From the NCBI GenBank assembly GCA_965215845.1, contig CBDCEL010000003.1:992001-1056000 (forward strand): a stretch of 64,000 nt of DNA, written 5' to 3'. The first letter of the stretch is position 1. Every line of letters begins with the position of its first letter. Below are positions 1 through 7,623 of this stretch, piece after piece. Source of the DNA: Aurantibacter_A sp965215845. GTDB lineage: Bacteria > Bacteroidota > Bacteroidia > Flavobacteriales > Flavobacteriaceae. Below the pieces are notes generated by a model. The model had not been told where the DNA came from and ran no database searches. It saw only the letters and a program-made list of their open reading frames with translations. Position numbers and translations under genes: made by a program.

Positions 1-2950
1 CCTTGTTTATGATCAATTGAATGGCCATCGCCCTACGTACCGACTCCTCGGTGGGTGTAGTTATGGCTTCATCATATGCATTTGTATGTAGCGAATTGCA
101 ATTGTCATAAATCGCGTAAAGCGCCTGTAAGGTCGTTCGAATATCGTTGAAGTCAATTTCTTGTGCATGTAAACTGCGACCTGAAGTTTGAATATGGTAC
201 TTGAGCATCTGGGCCCTTGGTCCAGCACCATATTTATATTTCATCGCCTTGGCCCAAATTTTTCTTGCCACCCGACCGATGACGGCATATTCAGGATCGA
301 TACCGTTTGAGAAGAAAAAGGAGAGGTTTGGGCCGAACTTATCAATATCCATCCCTCGCGAGAGATAATACTCTACATAGGTGAAGCCGTTTGACAGGGT
401 CAATGCCAACTGTGTGATCGGATTGGCTCCTGCCTCGGCAATATGATAACCTGAAATCGACACCGAATAAAAATTCCGGACTCCATTATCAATAAAGTAT
501 TCCTGTACATCACCCATAAGGCGTAGTGCAAATTCCGTCGAAAATATACAGGTGTTCTGGGCTTGGTCTTCCTTTAATATATCGGCCTGAACAGTACCAC
601 GAACTTGCGAAATCGTCCTTGCCTTTATCTCATTGTAGGTAGCCTTTGGTAATACCTGGTCTCCAGTCACTCCCAAAAGTAGCAACCCAAGTCCGTTATT
701 TCCTTTGGGCAAATCCCCATGGTACTTCGGTCGCTTGCTTTTCTTGTCCTTATAAATAGCATTTATTTTAGATGCGATCTGTTCTTCCATTCCATTTTCA
801 CGGATGTAGACCTCACACTGTTGATCGATGGCAGCATTCATAAAATAGGCCAAAAGCATGGGTGCCGGACCATTGATGGTCATACTGACCGAGGTCATGG
901 GGTCGACCAAATCGAACCCCGAGTACAATTTCTTGGCATCGTCCAAACAGCAGACACTGACCCCGGCGTTACCAATTTTACCATAAATATCGGGGCGATG
1001 ATCAGGATCTCGACCATAAAGGGTTACGCTATCAAATGCCGTCGAAAGTCGTTTGGCGCCCATATCGAGACTCAAATAGTGGAACCGTCGGTTGGTACGC
1101 TCGGGGCCGCCTTCCCCGGCGAACATTCTTGTGGGATCCTCGTTGGTACGCTTGAAAGGATAAAGTCCGGCAGTAAACGGAAATTGCCCAGGGACGTTCT
1201 CCTGGCCAAGCCATTTCAGCACATCTCCCCAAGCCTCAAATTTTGGTAGTGCCACTTTCGGAATCTGAGAATGTGATAATGACTCTGTATGTGTATCGAT
1301 ATGGATTTCCTTATCCCTAACCCTGAAAGTATATTGTCCCGATTTGTATTGTTCCAAAGTTCTGGTCCAATTGCCTATTGCATTCCAGTTTTGAACATCG
1401 AGTTGTGCCTTCAGATTTTCAAATTCCTCGAATAAGAGCGTCAAAAGTTCTTTGTTGTTATCTTTTGTCGTTTTGAAAATTGCCGCTTCATCAATACCAT
1501 TTTTCACTAATAACCGTTCTTCCTCTTCTTTTGTTTTGACTTTAGCAACATAACAAATGGTCTTAAAAACACCGTAAAGGTTCTGGGCGACCTCCGATTG
1601 TTCGTTTACCCTTTTGTCATAGGCCTTGTTGTTTTCTATGATTTCGGCCAGATAACGCGTTCTAGAAGGCGGAATGATGTAAATCTTTTTACTGTTCTCA
1701 GGCGAAATGGATAAGGACGAAACGAACCCAGATTCCGTCTTTGCACGGATTTTCTTCATAATCGCAGCGTAGAGCCTATTCATACCGGGATCATTGAACT
1801 GGGAGGCGATGGTACCGTAGACGGACAATTCCTCTTCATCCAAATCCCAAAGATTCTGATTACGCCTATATTGCTTTTTTACATCGCGAAGTGCATCCTC
1901 GGCTCCACGCTTGTCATATTTATTGATGGCCACGAGGTCTGCAAAGTCGAGCATATCGATTTTCTCCAATTGGGTGGCCGCGCCAAATTCAGGGGTCATG
2001 ACATAAAGCGAAACGTCACTGTGATCTAAAATCTCGGTATCGGACTGGCCGATGCCCGAAGTCTCTAAAACAATCAGGTCAAACTCCGCGGCCTTCAAAA
2101 TTTCCAATGCTTCATTGACATGTTGTGAAAGGGCCAAATTCGATTGACGCGTCGCTAAACTACGCATATAGACACGAGGATCGTTAATGGCATTCATCCG
2201 TATGCGATCACCGAGTAGGGCCCCACCCGTTTTTCGTTTCGAGGGGTCCACCGAGATGATTCCCAAGGTTTTATTCGGAAAATCGGCCAAAAATCTTCTC
2301 ACCAGCTCATCGACCAGGGATGATTTTCCTGCTCCACCCGTTCCCGTAATTCCCAAGACAGGTATTTGGGAACCTTCATTTTTCTTATGGATTTTTTCAA
2401 GGATGGGTTTTGCAGCTTCGGGAAAATTCTCGGCACAAGAAATGAGTCTGGCGATGGTGGGTGATTTTTTTTCGATCAGCTCATTTATGGTTCCGTTAAA
2501 AGAATCCCCAATCGGGAAATCGGATTTTTGAACAAGATCGTTGATCATGCCTTGTAGGCCCATTTCACGTCCGTCATCGGGGGAATAAAGTCTGGTAACA
2601 CCATAGCCCATTAAACTCTTGATCTCCGCAGGAAGAATTACACCACCGCCGCCACCGAAAATCTTGATGTTCTCCCTACCCCTTTCCTTGAGCATATCGA
2701 CCATATACTTGAAGTATTCATTATGACCACCCTGGTAAGAGGTCATACAAATCGCATGAACATCTTCTTGAATGGCCGTATTGACGACTTCTTCGACACT
2801 GCGATCATGTCCTAAATGAACAACTTCCACACCGGTCGACTGAATGATGCGGCGCATGATATTGATCGAGGCGTCATGGCCGTCGAACAATGAGGCCGAG
2901 GTGACCATTCTTATTTTATTTTTTGGACGGAAGGGCTCGATATTTTTCAA
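1..2950 (-). CDS. icmF: Fused B12-dependent acyl-CoA mutase with GTPase chaperone domain (IcmF type), 3' end beyond window
   Basis: Rearranges a branched acyl-CoA (isobutyryl- or methylmalonyl-type) with adenosylcobalamin, its own G-protein domain gating cofactor loading. Reading leftward: B12-binding domain with DGHDAS at residues 23-28, a MeaB-like GTPase with P-loop TGTGGAGKSS near residue 205, a linker, then the mutase barrel (SVSMTINGP, SISGYH, EAGANP). The reading frame is open to base 1; about 983 codons are visible and the family runs to roughly 1100-1150, so the last 100-odd are missing. I chose the TTG at 2950 because the first ATG (2908) would cut into the first beta strand of the B12 domain. 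The segment YPFKR has Phe where methylmalonyl-CoA mutases have a carboxylate-contacting Tyr, which leans toward isobutyryl-CoA; this is inference. A cobalamin adenosyltransferase lies at 32.6 kb. Confidence 0.88.
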   Translation of the reverse strand, partial: MKNIEPFRPKNKIRMVTSASLFDGHDASINIMRRIIQSTGVEVVHLGHDRSVEEVVNTAIQEDVHAICMTSYQGGHNEYFKYMVDMLKERGRENIKIFGGGGGVILPAEIKSLMGYGVTRLYSPDDGREMGLQGMINDLVQKSDFPIGDSFNGTINELIEKKSPTIARLISCAENFPEAAKPILEKIHKKNEGSQIPVLGITGTGGAGKSSLVDELVRRFLADFPNKTLGIISVDPSKRKTGGALLGDRIRMNAINDPRVYMRSLATRQSNLALSQHVNEALEILKAAEFDLIVLETSGIGQSDTEILDHSDVSLYVMTPEFGAATQLEKIDMLDFADLVAINKYDKRGAEDALRDVKKQYRRNQNLWDLDEEELSVYGTIASQFNDPGMNRLYAAIMKKIRAKTESGFVSSLSISPENSKKIYIIPPSRTRYLAEIIENNKAYDKRVNEQSEVAQNLYGVFKTICYVAKVKTKEEEERLLVKNGIDEAAIFKTTKDNNKELLTLLFEEFENLKAQLDVQNWNAIGNWTRTLEQYKSGQYTFRVRDKEIHIDTHTESLSHSQIPKVALPKFEAWGDVLKWLGQENVPGQFPFTAGLYPFKRTNEDPTRMFAGEGGPERTNRRFHYLSLDMGAKRLSTAFDSVTLYGRDPDHRPDIYGKIGNAGVSVCCLDDAKKLYSGFDLVDPMTSVSMTINGPAPMLLAYFMNAAIDQQCEVYIRENGMEEQIASKINAIYKDKKSKRPKYHGDLPKGNNGLGLLLLGVTGDQVLPKATYNEIKARTISQVRGTVQADILKEDQAQNTCIFSTEFALRLMGDVQEYFIDNGVRNFYSVSISGYHIAEAGANPITQLALTLSNGFTYVEYYLSRGMDIDKFGPNLSFFFSNGIDPEYAVIGRVARKIWAKAMKYKYGAGPRAQMLKYHIQTSGRSLHAQEIDFNDIRTTLQALYAIYDNCNSLHTNAYDEAITTPTEESVRRAMAIQLIINK

Positions 2951-3105
2951 TTGAGATAATTTGAAGAAGCTGCGACGTAAAGATAATTATTTCGAGCATG
3001 TCGGGGCTTCCAACATCTTGCTTCCATCAAAATCAAAGTGCTCTTACCTTTGGGAAATCACGGAAATTCCGATTTGAACATTGCCGAATATTGATGCGAC
3101 AGTCC

Positions 3106-3113
3106 TATATTTG
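3106..3113 (+). promoter_or_regulatory. -7 promoter element of tRNA-Leu
   Basis: TATATTTG matches the Bacteroidota sigma-A -7 consensus TAnnTTTG and lies 14 bases before the tRNA 5' end. A TTG lies about 22 bases upstream, somewhat farther than the usual spacing. Confidence 0.55.
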
Positions 3114-3127
3114 CAAATTCCTTATAG

Positions 3128-3211
3128 GCGCACGTGGCGGAATTGGTAGACGCGCTAGCTTGAGGGGCTAGTGGCCATTAGGCCGTGGAAGTTCGAGTCT
3201 TCTCGTGCGCA
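3128..3211 (+). tRNA. tRNA-Leu (anticodon GAG)
   Basis: The acceptor strands GCGCACG (3128-3134) and CGTGCGC (3204-3210) pair fully. The anticodon stem CTAGC/GCTAG encloses loop TTGAGGG, giving anticodon GAG after the invariant T33. A long variable arm follows, as expected for a class II tRNA. The T stem is 3187-3191/3199-3203 with loop TTCGAGT. The discriminator is A3211; CCA is not encoded. Everything from the last T-loop base onward is duplicated 358 bases downstream. Confidence 0.96.
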
Positions 3212-3216
3212 CAAAA
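3198..3216 (+). repeat. att-like direct repeat, left copy (tRNA 3' end)
   Basis: TCTTCTCGTGCGCACAAAA, 19 bases, identical to 3556-3574. It begins at the last T-loop base of the tRNA and covers the 3' strands of the T stem and acceptor stem plus the discriminator, which is the classical extent of a tRNA attachment site. Confidence 0.9.
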
Positions 3217-3239
3217 GGCCATCCCTGTGGATGGCCTTT
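3214..3239 (+). terminator. Perfect hairpin directly after tRNA-Leu
   Basis: AAAGGCCATCC and GGATGGCCTTT form an 11-bp perfect stem with loop CTGT, followed by only a short T run. It would end tRNA transcription or process its 3' end. It lies inside the duplicated unit, seven bases before the GIY-YIG start codon, so that gene must be expressed past it or from within. Confidence 0.7.
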
Positions 3240-3246
3240 GTTCCGG

Positions 3247-3507
3247 ATGGCATGTTTTGTATACATACTTTATTCCGAAAAATTCGACAGGTTCTATAAG
3301 GGACAGACTTCCGATATCGATGTCAGATTGGCCCGACACAATGCCGGCAAAGAAAAATCGACCGCCCCCTACCGTCCATGGCAGTTGGTATGGTCCACTA
3401 AAAAGCCCAACAGATCAGAAGCGGTGAAGCTGGAGGCCAAACTAAAAAACCTCTCTAAAAAACGGACTAGGGCCTTTATCGAAAAATACGGAAGAACAGG
3501 GAGTTGA
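3247..3507 (+). CDS. Small GIY-YIG endonuclease family protein
   Basis: 86 residues. The GIY part is FVYILYS near the N-terminus and the YIG part is FYKGQT, followed by a conserved Arg in the VRLARHN segment and a Glu in the KLEAKLKNLSKK region, the usual order for the short URI-like GIY-YIG proteins. These fold into a single metal-dependent nuclease domain that cuts one DNA strand per active site. I start at ATG 3247 because the domain begins there; a GTG at 3205 is in frame but would lie inside the tRNA acceptor stem. The gene is complete and sits alone inside the tRNA-bounded unit. Its biological target is unknown; cutting at the tRNA 3' end is the hypothesis its location suggests. Confidence 0.85.
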   Translation: MACFVYILYSEKFDRFYKGQTSDIDVRLARHNAGKEKSTAPYRPWQLVWSTKKPNRSEAVKLEAKLKNLSKKRTRAFIEKYGRTGS

Positions 3508-3532
3508 GCCGGGACGCGGCAAAGCCGGTCCA

Positions 3533-3557
3533 GGTCAAGACCAAAAGCGTCTTGATC
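3533..3557 (+). other. Stem-loop abutting the right att-like repeat
   Basis: GGTCAAGAC (3533-3541) pairs with GTCTTGATC (3549-3557) with one G-T wobble around a 7-base loop CAAAAGC. The 3' arm runs into the first two bases of the right-hand 19-bp repeat. It could be an end-recognition structure of the element or a remnant of an RNA arm. Confidence 0.55.
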
Positions 3558-3574
3558 TTCTCGTGCGCACAAAA
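3556..3574 (+). repeat. att-like direct repeat, right copy
   Basis: Exact second copy of 3198-3216, here without any tRNA 5' part in front of it. It is followed at once by the terminator-like hairpin that probably belonged to the tRNA before insertion. Confidence 0.9.
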
Positions 3575-3604
3575 ACCTTCTCGAAAATTTGAGGAGGTTT
3601 TTTC
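3571..3604. terminator. Bidirectional rho-independent terminator
   Basis: AAAAACCTTCTC and GAGGAGGTTTTT pair with one wobble around GAAAATTT, with T runs on both strands. It ends plus-strand transcription from the tRNA/GIY-YIG unit and minus-strand transcription from the thioredoxin-fold gene, whose stop codon overlaps its edge. Confidence 0.8.
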
Positions 3605-4166
3605 ACTTCTCGGCCAAAAGCGAATTGATCAAATCATAAACTTGGCCATTGTCCCAATCCGCAATGGCGGTTTGGTGAACCACAATATTTCCTTTCTTGT
3701 CAAGAATATAGGTTCCAGAAGGTTTTAGGAGTTTAATCGGACTTGGATCCCCTACGATTTGATAGGTGACAGGAAAAGTATATTCTTTACGGGCCATGAG
3801 CTCCTCAGGCAGTTCTCGCTCCTCATCGGTAATGATATAAAAATCGACCTGGCCCCTGTAGCGATCGTATAGTTTTTGAATATCGTCCAACTGGGCTCTT
3901 GACGGTAAATGCCAACTTGCCCAGAAATTAATAAAGACGACCTTACCCTCGGACTTTTTAAAATTGAAGAAATTCCATTCCGCATCTTTTAGCCGCCAAT
4001 CATAAGCTTCTATCTTTCCCCTATTCTCAGGACTGATAATGGTGGGCGAAGTGGCGAACCATTTGTTCAAAAGTTCTTTACTAAAGTCACCCAACGGGGT
4101 TATAAAAAAAGACAGTATCAAACCCATGACGAGCAGATTCAAAACTGTTCTCCTTTTTATTTTCAT
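3603..4166 (-). CDS. TlpA-like thioredoxin-fold membrane-anchored protein lacking the CxxC motif
   Basis: 187 residues with one N-terminal membrane segment (about residues 8-26) and a periplasmic thioredoxin fold. The strand and helix that normally carry WCxPC read FINFWASWHLPSR, so the two active-site cysteines are His86 and Ser89. Pro88 and the flanking WAS-W frame are kept, as is a Pro in the later KPSGTYILD loop. It therefore cannot act as a thiol-disulfide oxidoreductase. The start is ATG 4166, just before the basic KIKRR and the membrane helix; 13 further codons upstream are in frame but fall in the aconitase terminator region. It could be a structural or binding TlpA relative. Confidence 0.8.
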   Translation of the reverse strand: MKIKRRTVLNLLVMGLILSFFITPLGDFSKELLNKWFATSPTIISPENRGKIEAYDWRLKDAEWNFFNFKKSEGKVVFINFWASWHLPSRAQLDDIQKLYDRYRGQVDFYIITDEERELPEELMARKEYTFPVTYQIVGDPSPIKLLKPSGTYILDKKGNIVVHQTAIADWDNGQVYDLINSLLAEK

Positions 4167-4190
4167 ACATTGGGGTTTTCCCAAAACTAA

Positions 4191-4218
4191 AAAACTCCCG
4201 AACAATCTCAGGAGTTTT
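4191..4218 (-). terminator. Terminator after aconitase
   Basis: AAAACTCC/GGAGTTTT stem with a 12-base loop, followed on the minus strand by TTTTTTAG. It separates the aconitase gene from the downstream thioredoxin-fold gene. Confidence 0.75.
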
Positions 4219-4235
4219 CTTTTATATTAATTCCG

Positions 4236-6509
4236 CTAGGCCGCGTTTTCGCGTTTGATTACATTCAAGGCCGAACCTTCCCTGAACCAGCCGATCTGTG
4301 CCTCATTATAAGTGTGGTTGGCCATAACAACATCTTGACTACCGTCGGCATGAACCACCTCTATGGTCAAAGGCTTGCCCGGGGCAAAATCAGCAATATC
4401 GACCAAATTAAAGGTATCGTCTTCTTGAATCAGGTCATAATAGCTCTCATTTGCAAAAGTCAAGGCCAACATACCTTGTTTTTTGAGATTGGTTTCATGA
4501 ATACGCGCAAAAGACTTCACCAAAACCGCGGCAACCCCCAAATGCCTCGGCTGCATGGCTGCATGTTCTCGTGACGAACCTTCCCCATAATTGTGATCTC
4601 CGACAACGATGGTTTTTATTCCTTCCGCTTTGTATGCCCGTTGGGTGTCTGGCACCCCGCCATACTCCCCGGTCAATTGGCTCTTGACAAAATTTGTCTT
4701 CTTGTTGAACGCATTCACCGCACCGATCAGGGTATTATTCGCGATATTGTCTAGATGTCCCCTAAAACGCAACCAGGGACCGGCCATAGAGATGTGGTCG
4801 GTTGTACACTTTCCAAATGCCTTTATCAACAATTTCATGCCTTGCAATTGATTGTTCTCCATGGGCACGAAAGGGTCAAGCAATTGCAATCGTTCAGAAT
4901 CGGGTGAAACAACTACCGCTACCCCACTACCATCTTCCATGGGCTCCAAATATCCGGCATCCTCGACCTCAAAACCATCCGGTGGCAATTCCCAACCTGT
5001 TGGCTCATCGAATTTGACCTCTTGGCCATCATCGTTGATAAGGGTATCGGTTATCGGATTGAAATCCAAGCGCCCGGAAAATGCTATTGCGGCCGTAATT
5101 TCAGGTGAGGCCACAAAGGCATGTGTATTCGGATTTCCATCGGCACGCTTTGCAAAGTTTCGGTTGAATGAATGTACAATGCTGTTCTTCGGCGCGTTCT
5201 TAGGGTCACTGTAACGTGCCCATTGCCCGATGCAAGGTCCACATGCGTTTGTAAATATCTTGGCACCCAATTGTTCAAATTTTTCGAGAATACCATCCCG
5301 CTCGGCGGTATACCGCACTTGTTCTGAACCTGGGTTAATTCCTAATTCAGATTTCATTTTCAACCCTTTGTCCAAAGCCTGTTGTGCGATGGAAGCAGCT
5401 CGTGTCAAATCTTCATATGAAGAATTCGTACATGAACCGATCAAACTCCATTCCACGGCCATCGGCCAATCATTGGCCTTGGCCTTCTCGGTCATTTCTT
5501 CACCCACATTGGTCGATAAATCCGGAGTAAAGGGTCCATTCAATAACGGGCCTAGTTCCGATAGGTCGATATCGATTACTTGATCAAAATATTGTTCGGG
5601 ATTCGCGTAAACCTCCTCATCGGCGGTCAAGTGTTCTTTTATTCCGTTCGCGGCATCAGCAACATCGGCCCTATCGGTAGCACGCAGGTAACGTTCCATT
5701 GATTCGTCATAGCCAAAGGTTGAAGTCGTTGCACCAATTTCCGCACCCATGTTGCAAATGGTACCCTTACCTGTACAGGACAATGCCTTGGCACCCGGAC
5801 CAAAATATTCGACAATGGCTCCCGTTCCCCCTTTTACGGTAAGAATCTCGGCCACTTTTAAAATGACATCCTTAGGGGCGGTCCAACCCGAAATTGTTCC
5901 AGTCAAACGGACACCTATAAGTTTAGGAAATTTCAATTCCCAGGCCATTCCTGCCATTACATCCACAGCGTCGGCACCTCCTACTCCTATGGCCACCATG
6001 CCCAATCCACCCGCATTGACGGTATGGGAATCCGTACCGATCATCATTCCTCCGGGAAAAGCATAATTTTCCAAAACGACTTGATGTATGATTCCGGCCC
6101 CAGGTTTCCAAAACCCGATTCCGTACTTGTTGGAAACGGACTCCAAAAAATCAAAGACCTCGGCACTCGTACTATTTGCCATTTTCAAATCTGCGGCGGC
6201 ACCGCTCTTTGCCTGGATCAAGTGATCGCAGTGTACCGTGGTGGGCACCGCCACTTTCTTCTTACCCGCCTGCATAAATTGCAAAAGTGCCATTTGTGCG
6301 GTGGCATCTTGGCAAGCGATTCGGTCCGGGGCAAAATCGACATAGTCTTTTCCTCTTGCGAATGCCTGGGTGGGCTTGCCCTCCCAAAGGTGGGAATAAA
6401 GGATTTTCTCGGATAATGTCAACGGCTTGCCAACTATTTCACGGGCCTTATTTACACGTTCGGCCATGTTCGCGTAAACCGTTTTTATCATGTCGATGTC
6501 GAATGCCAT
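4236..6509 (-). CDS. acn: Aconitate hydratase, mitochondrial type
   Basis: Interconverts citrate and isocitrate in the TCA cycle in the cytoplasm. The protein has 757 residues. [4Fe-4S] ligands are visible as Cys360 in GSCTNSS and Cys423 and Cys426 in NACGPCIGQ; GTDSHT is at 159-164, and the swivel domain carries GEGSSREHAA. The domain order (aconitase core then C-terminal swivel) and the length match the mitochondrial-type family, not AcnB. The start at ATG 6509 gives MAFDIDM, the usual flavobacterial N-terminus; the 39 codons further upstream include a hydrophobic stretch without family support. It is monocistronic, with its own terminator. Confidence 0.95.
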   Translation of the reverse strand: MAFDIDMIKTVYANMAERVNKAREIVGKPLTLSEKILYSHLWEGKPTQAFARGKDYVDFAPDRIACQDATAQMALLQFMQAGKKKVAVPTTVHCDHLIQAKSGAAADLKMANSTSAEVFDFLESVSNKYGIGFWKPGAGIIHQVVLENYAFPGGMMIGTDSHTVNAGGLGMVAIGVGGADAVDVMAGMAWELKFPKLIGVRLTGTISGWTAPKDVILKVAEILTVKGGTGAIVEYFGPGAKALSCTGKGTICNMGAEIGATTSTFGYDESMERYLRATDRADVADAANGIKEHLTADEEVYANPEQYFDQVIDIDLSELGPLLNGPFTPDLSTNVGEEMTEKAKANDWPMAVEWSLIGSCTNSSYEDLTRAASIAQQALDKGLKMKSELGINPGSEQVRYTAERDGILEKFEQLGAKIFTNACGPCIGQWARYSDPKNAPKNSIVHSFNRNFAKRADGNPNTHAFVASPEITAAIAFSGRLDFNPITDTLINDDGQEVKFDEPTGWELPPDGFEVEDAGYLEPMEDGSGVAVVVSPDSERLQLLDPFVPMENNQLQGMKLLIKAFGKCTTDHISMAGPWLRFRGHLDNIANNTLIGAVNAFNKKTNFVKSQLTGEYGGVPDTQRAYKAEGIKTIVVGDHNYGEGSSREHAAMQPRHLGVAAVLVKSFARIHETNLKKQGMLALTFANESYYDLIQEDDTFNLVDIADFAPGKPLTIEVVHADGSQDVVMANHTYNEAQIGWFREGSALNVIKRENAA

Positions 6510-6668
6510 ATGCTTCTTGATTTTAGTTTGAGAATGCGGTAAAATTAAGAAAATAAGAAGGGTTAGAGAAATTTTTGACCAAACGATAAGCGTTGTTTGC
6601 CGTATCGGGAAAAATGGCTTGTCCAATCTGATGATTTATCAGTTTTGGAAACGCAATTCTGTGAAGTT

Positions 6669-7622
6669 CTATAATAGTTTGGCGATAATATCAGCTTCTG
6701 ATATTCCCTCGGCCTCGGCTTTGTAGTTTTTTATGATTCGGTGCCTCAAGATGCCTTGGGCAACGGCTTGCACATCTTCAATATCTGGGGAGAACTTTCC
6801 GGAAATAGCGGCATTTGCCTTGGCTCCAAGAATTAGATTCTGAGAGGCACGTGGACCCGCACCCCAATCTAAATACTGCTTCACCAGGTCAGGGGAACTT
6901 TCTTCCTTCGGCCTCGTCGCGCTCGCCAGGGAAACGGCATAATCGATTACATTGTCGGGAACCGGTATGCGCCTGACCAGATGCTGTACCTCTAGAATTT
7001 CGGTTGCATTGAACAAGGCGTTGACCGTGTTGACTTTGTCGGTGGTAGTATTTTTTACCACCTGTTTTTCTTCTTCCTTGGAAGGGTATTTTAATTCTAT
7101 CGCAAACATAAAACGATCCAATTGCGCCTCGGGAAGCGGGTAGGTTCCCTCCTGCTCTATCGGGTTTTGTGTTGCCAAAACGAAATAGGGCAACTCCAAT
7201 TGGTGACGCTGGCCAGCTATCGTGACCGCTCTTTCCTGCATGGCCTCCAACAGGGCGGCCTGCGTTTTTGGCGGGGTACGATTGATTTCATCGGCGAGGA
7301 TGATATTGGCGAACACCGGACCTTTCAAGAACTTGAAGTTTCGATTCTGATCGAGCACCTCACTGCCCAAAATGTCACTGGGCATCAAGTCGGGCGTGAA
7401 CTGTATACGCTTAAAGTCTAACCCCAAAGTCTGTGCAATCGTGTTCACCATGAGGGTCTTTGCCAGCCCGGGGACCCCAATCAACAAAGAATGTCCACCC
7501 GTGTAAATTGAAATCAAGATCTGTTCAATGACAACATCCTGGCCCACGATTATCTTCGCAATCTCTTGTTTAAGAAGCTTGTGTTTTTCGACCAAATGCT
7601 CAACGGCGGTAACGTCTGACAT
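6669..7622 (-). CDS. MoxR-family AAA+ ATPase
   Basis: 317 residues. Walker A GVPGLAKT is at 49-56 and Walker B ILADEIN ends near 113, followed by the MoxR-type RTPPKTQAALLEAM segment and the sensor NPIEQEGTYPLPEAQLDRF. MoxR ATPases act as cytoplasmic chaperones that remodel partner proteins, often von Willebrand factor A proteins; no such partner is present here. The start codon lies one base beyond the stop codon of the SurA-like gene, so the three genes from 9952 to 6669 form one operon concerned, by context, with envelope protein folding. Confidence 0.92.
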   Translation of the reverse strand: MSDVTAVEHLVEKHKLLKQEIAKIIVGQDVVIEQILISIYTGGHSLLIGVPGLAKTLMVNTIAQTLGLDFKRIQFTPDLMPSDILGSEVLDQNRNFKFLKGPVFANIILADEINRTPPKTQAALLEAMQERAVTIAGQRHQLELPYFVLATQNPIEQEGTYPLPEAQLDRFMFAIELKYPSKEEEKQVVKNTTTDKVNTVNALFNATEILEVQHLVRRIPVPDNVIDYAVSLASATRPKEESSPDLVKQYLDWGAGPRASQNLILGAKANAAISGKFSPDIEDVQAVAQGILRHRIIKNYKAEAEGISEADIIAKLL

Positions 7623-7623
7623 G

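Larger units (their letters stand above)
3217..3574 (+). mobile_element. Putative minimal tRNA-associated element encoding only a GIY-YIG nuclease
   Basis: A 358-bp unit lies between two copies of the 19-bp tRNA 3' end (one copy is counted inside these coordinates). It holds one hairpin, one small nuclease gene and a second stem-loop touching the right repeat. Removing the unit would join the tRNA directly to the strong hairpin at 3571-3604, which looks like the original tRNA terminator. No integrase or transposase is present. The duplication is seen directly; mobility is inference. Decay of a second tandem tRNA gene would be an alternative source of the right-hand copy. Confidence 0.6.

Noticed and set aside
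719..1249. Plus-strand 176-residue open frame opposite the mutase gene
   Set aside because: The minus strand here carries the unmistakable mutase barrel; this frame has no domain and is a shadow.
3185..3427. 80-residue frame starting inside the tRNA
   Set aside because: It overlaps the GIY-YIG gene in another frame and lacks any domain.
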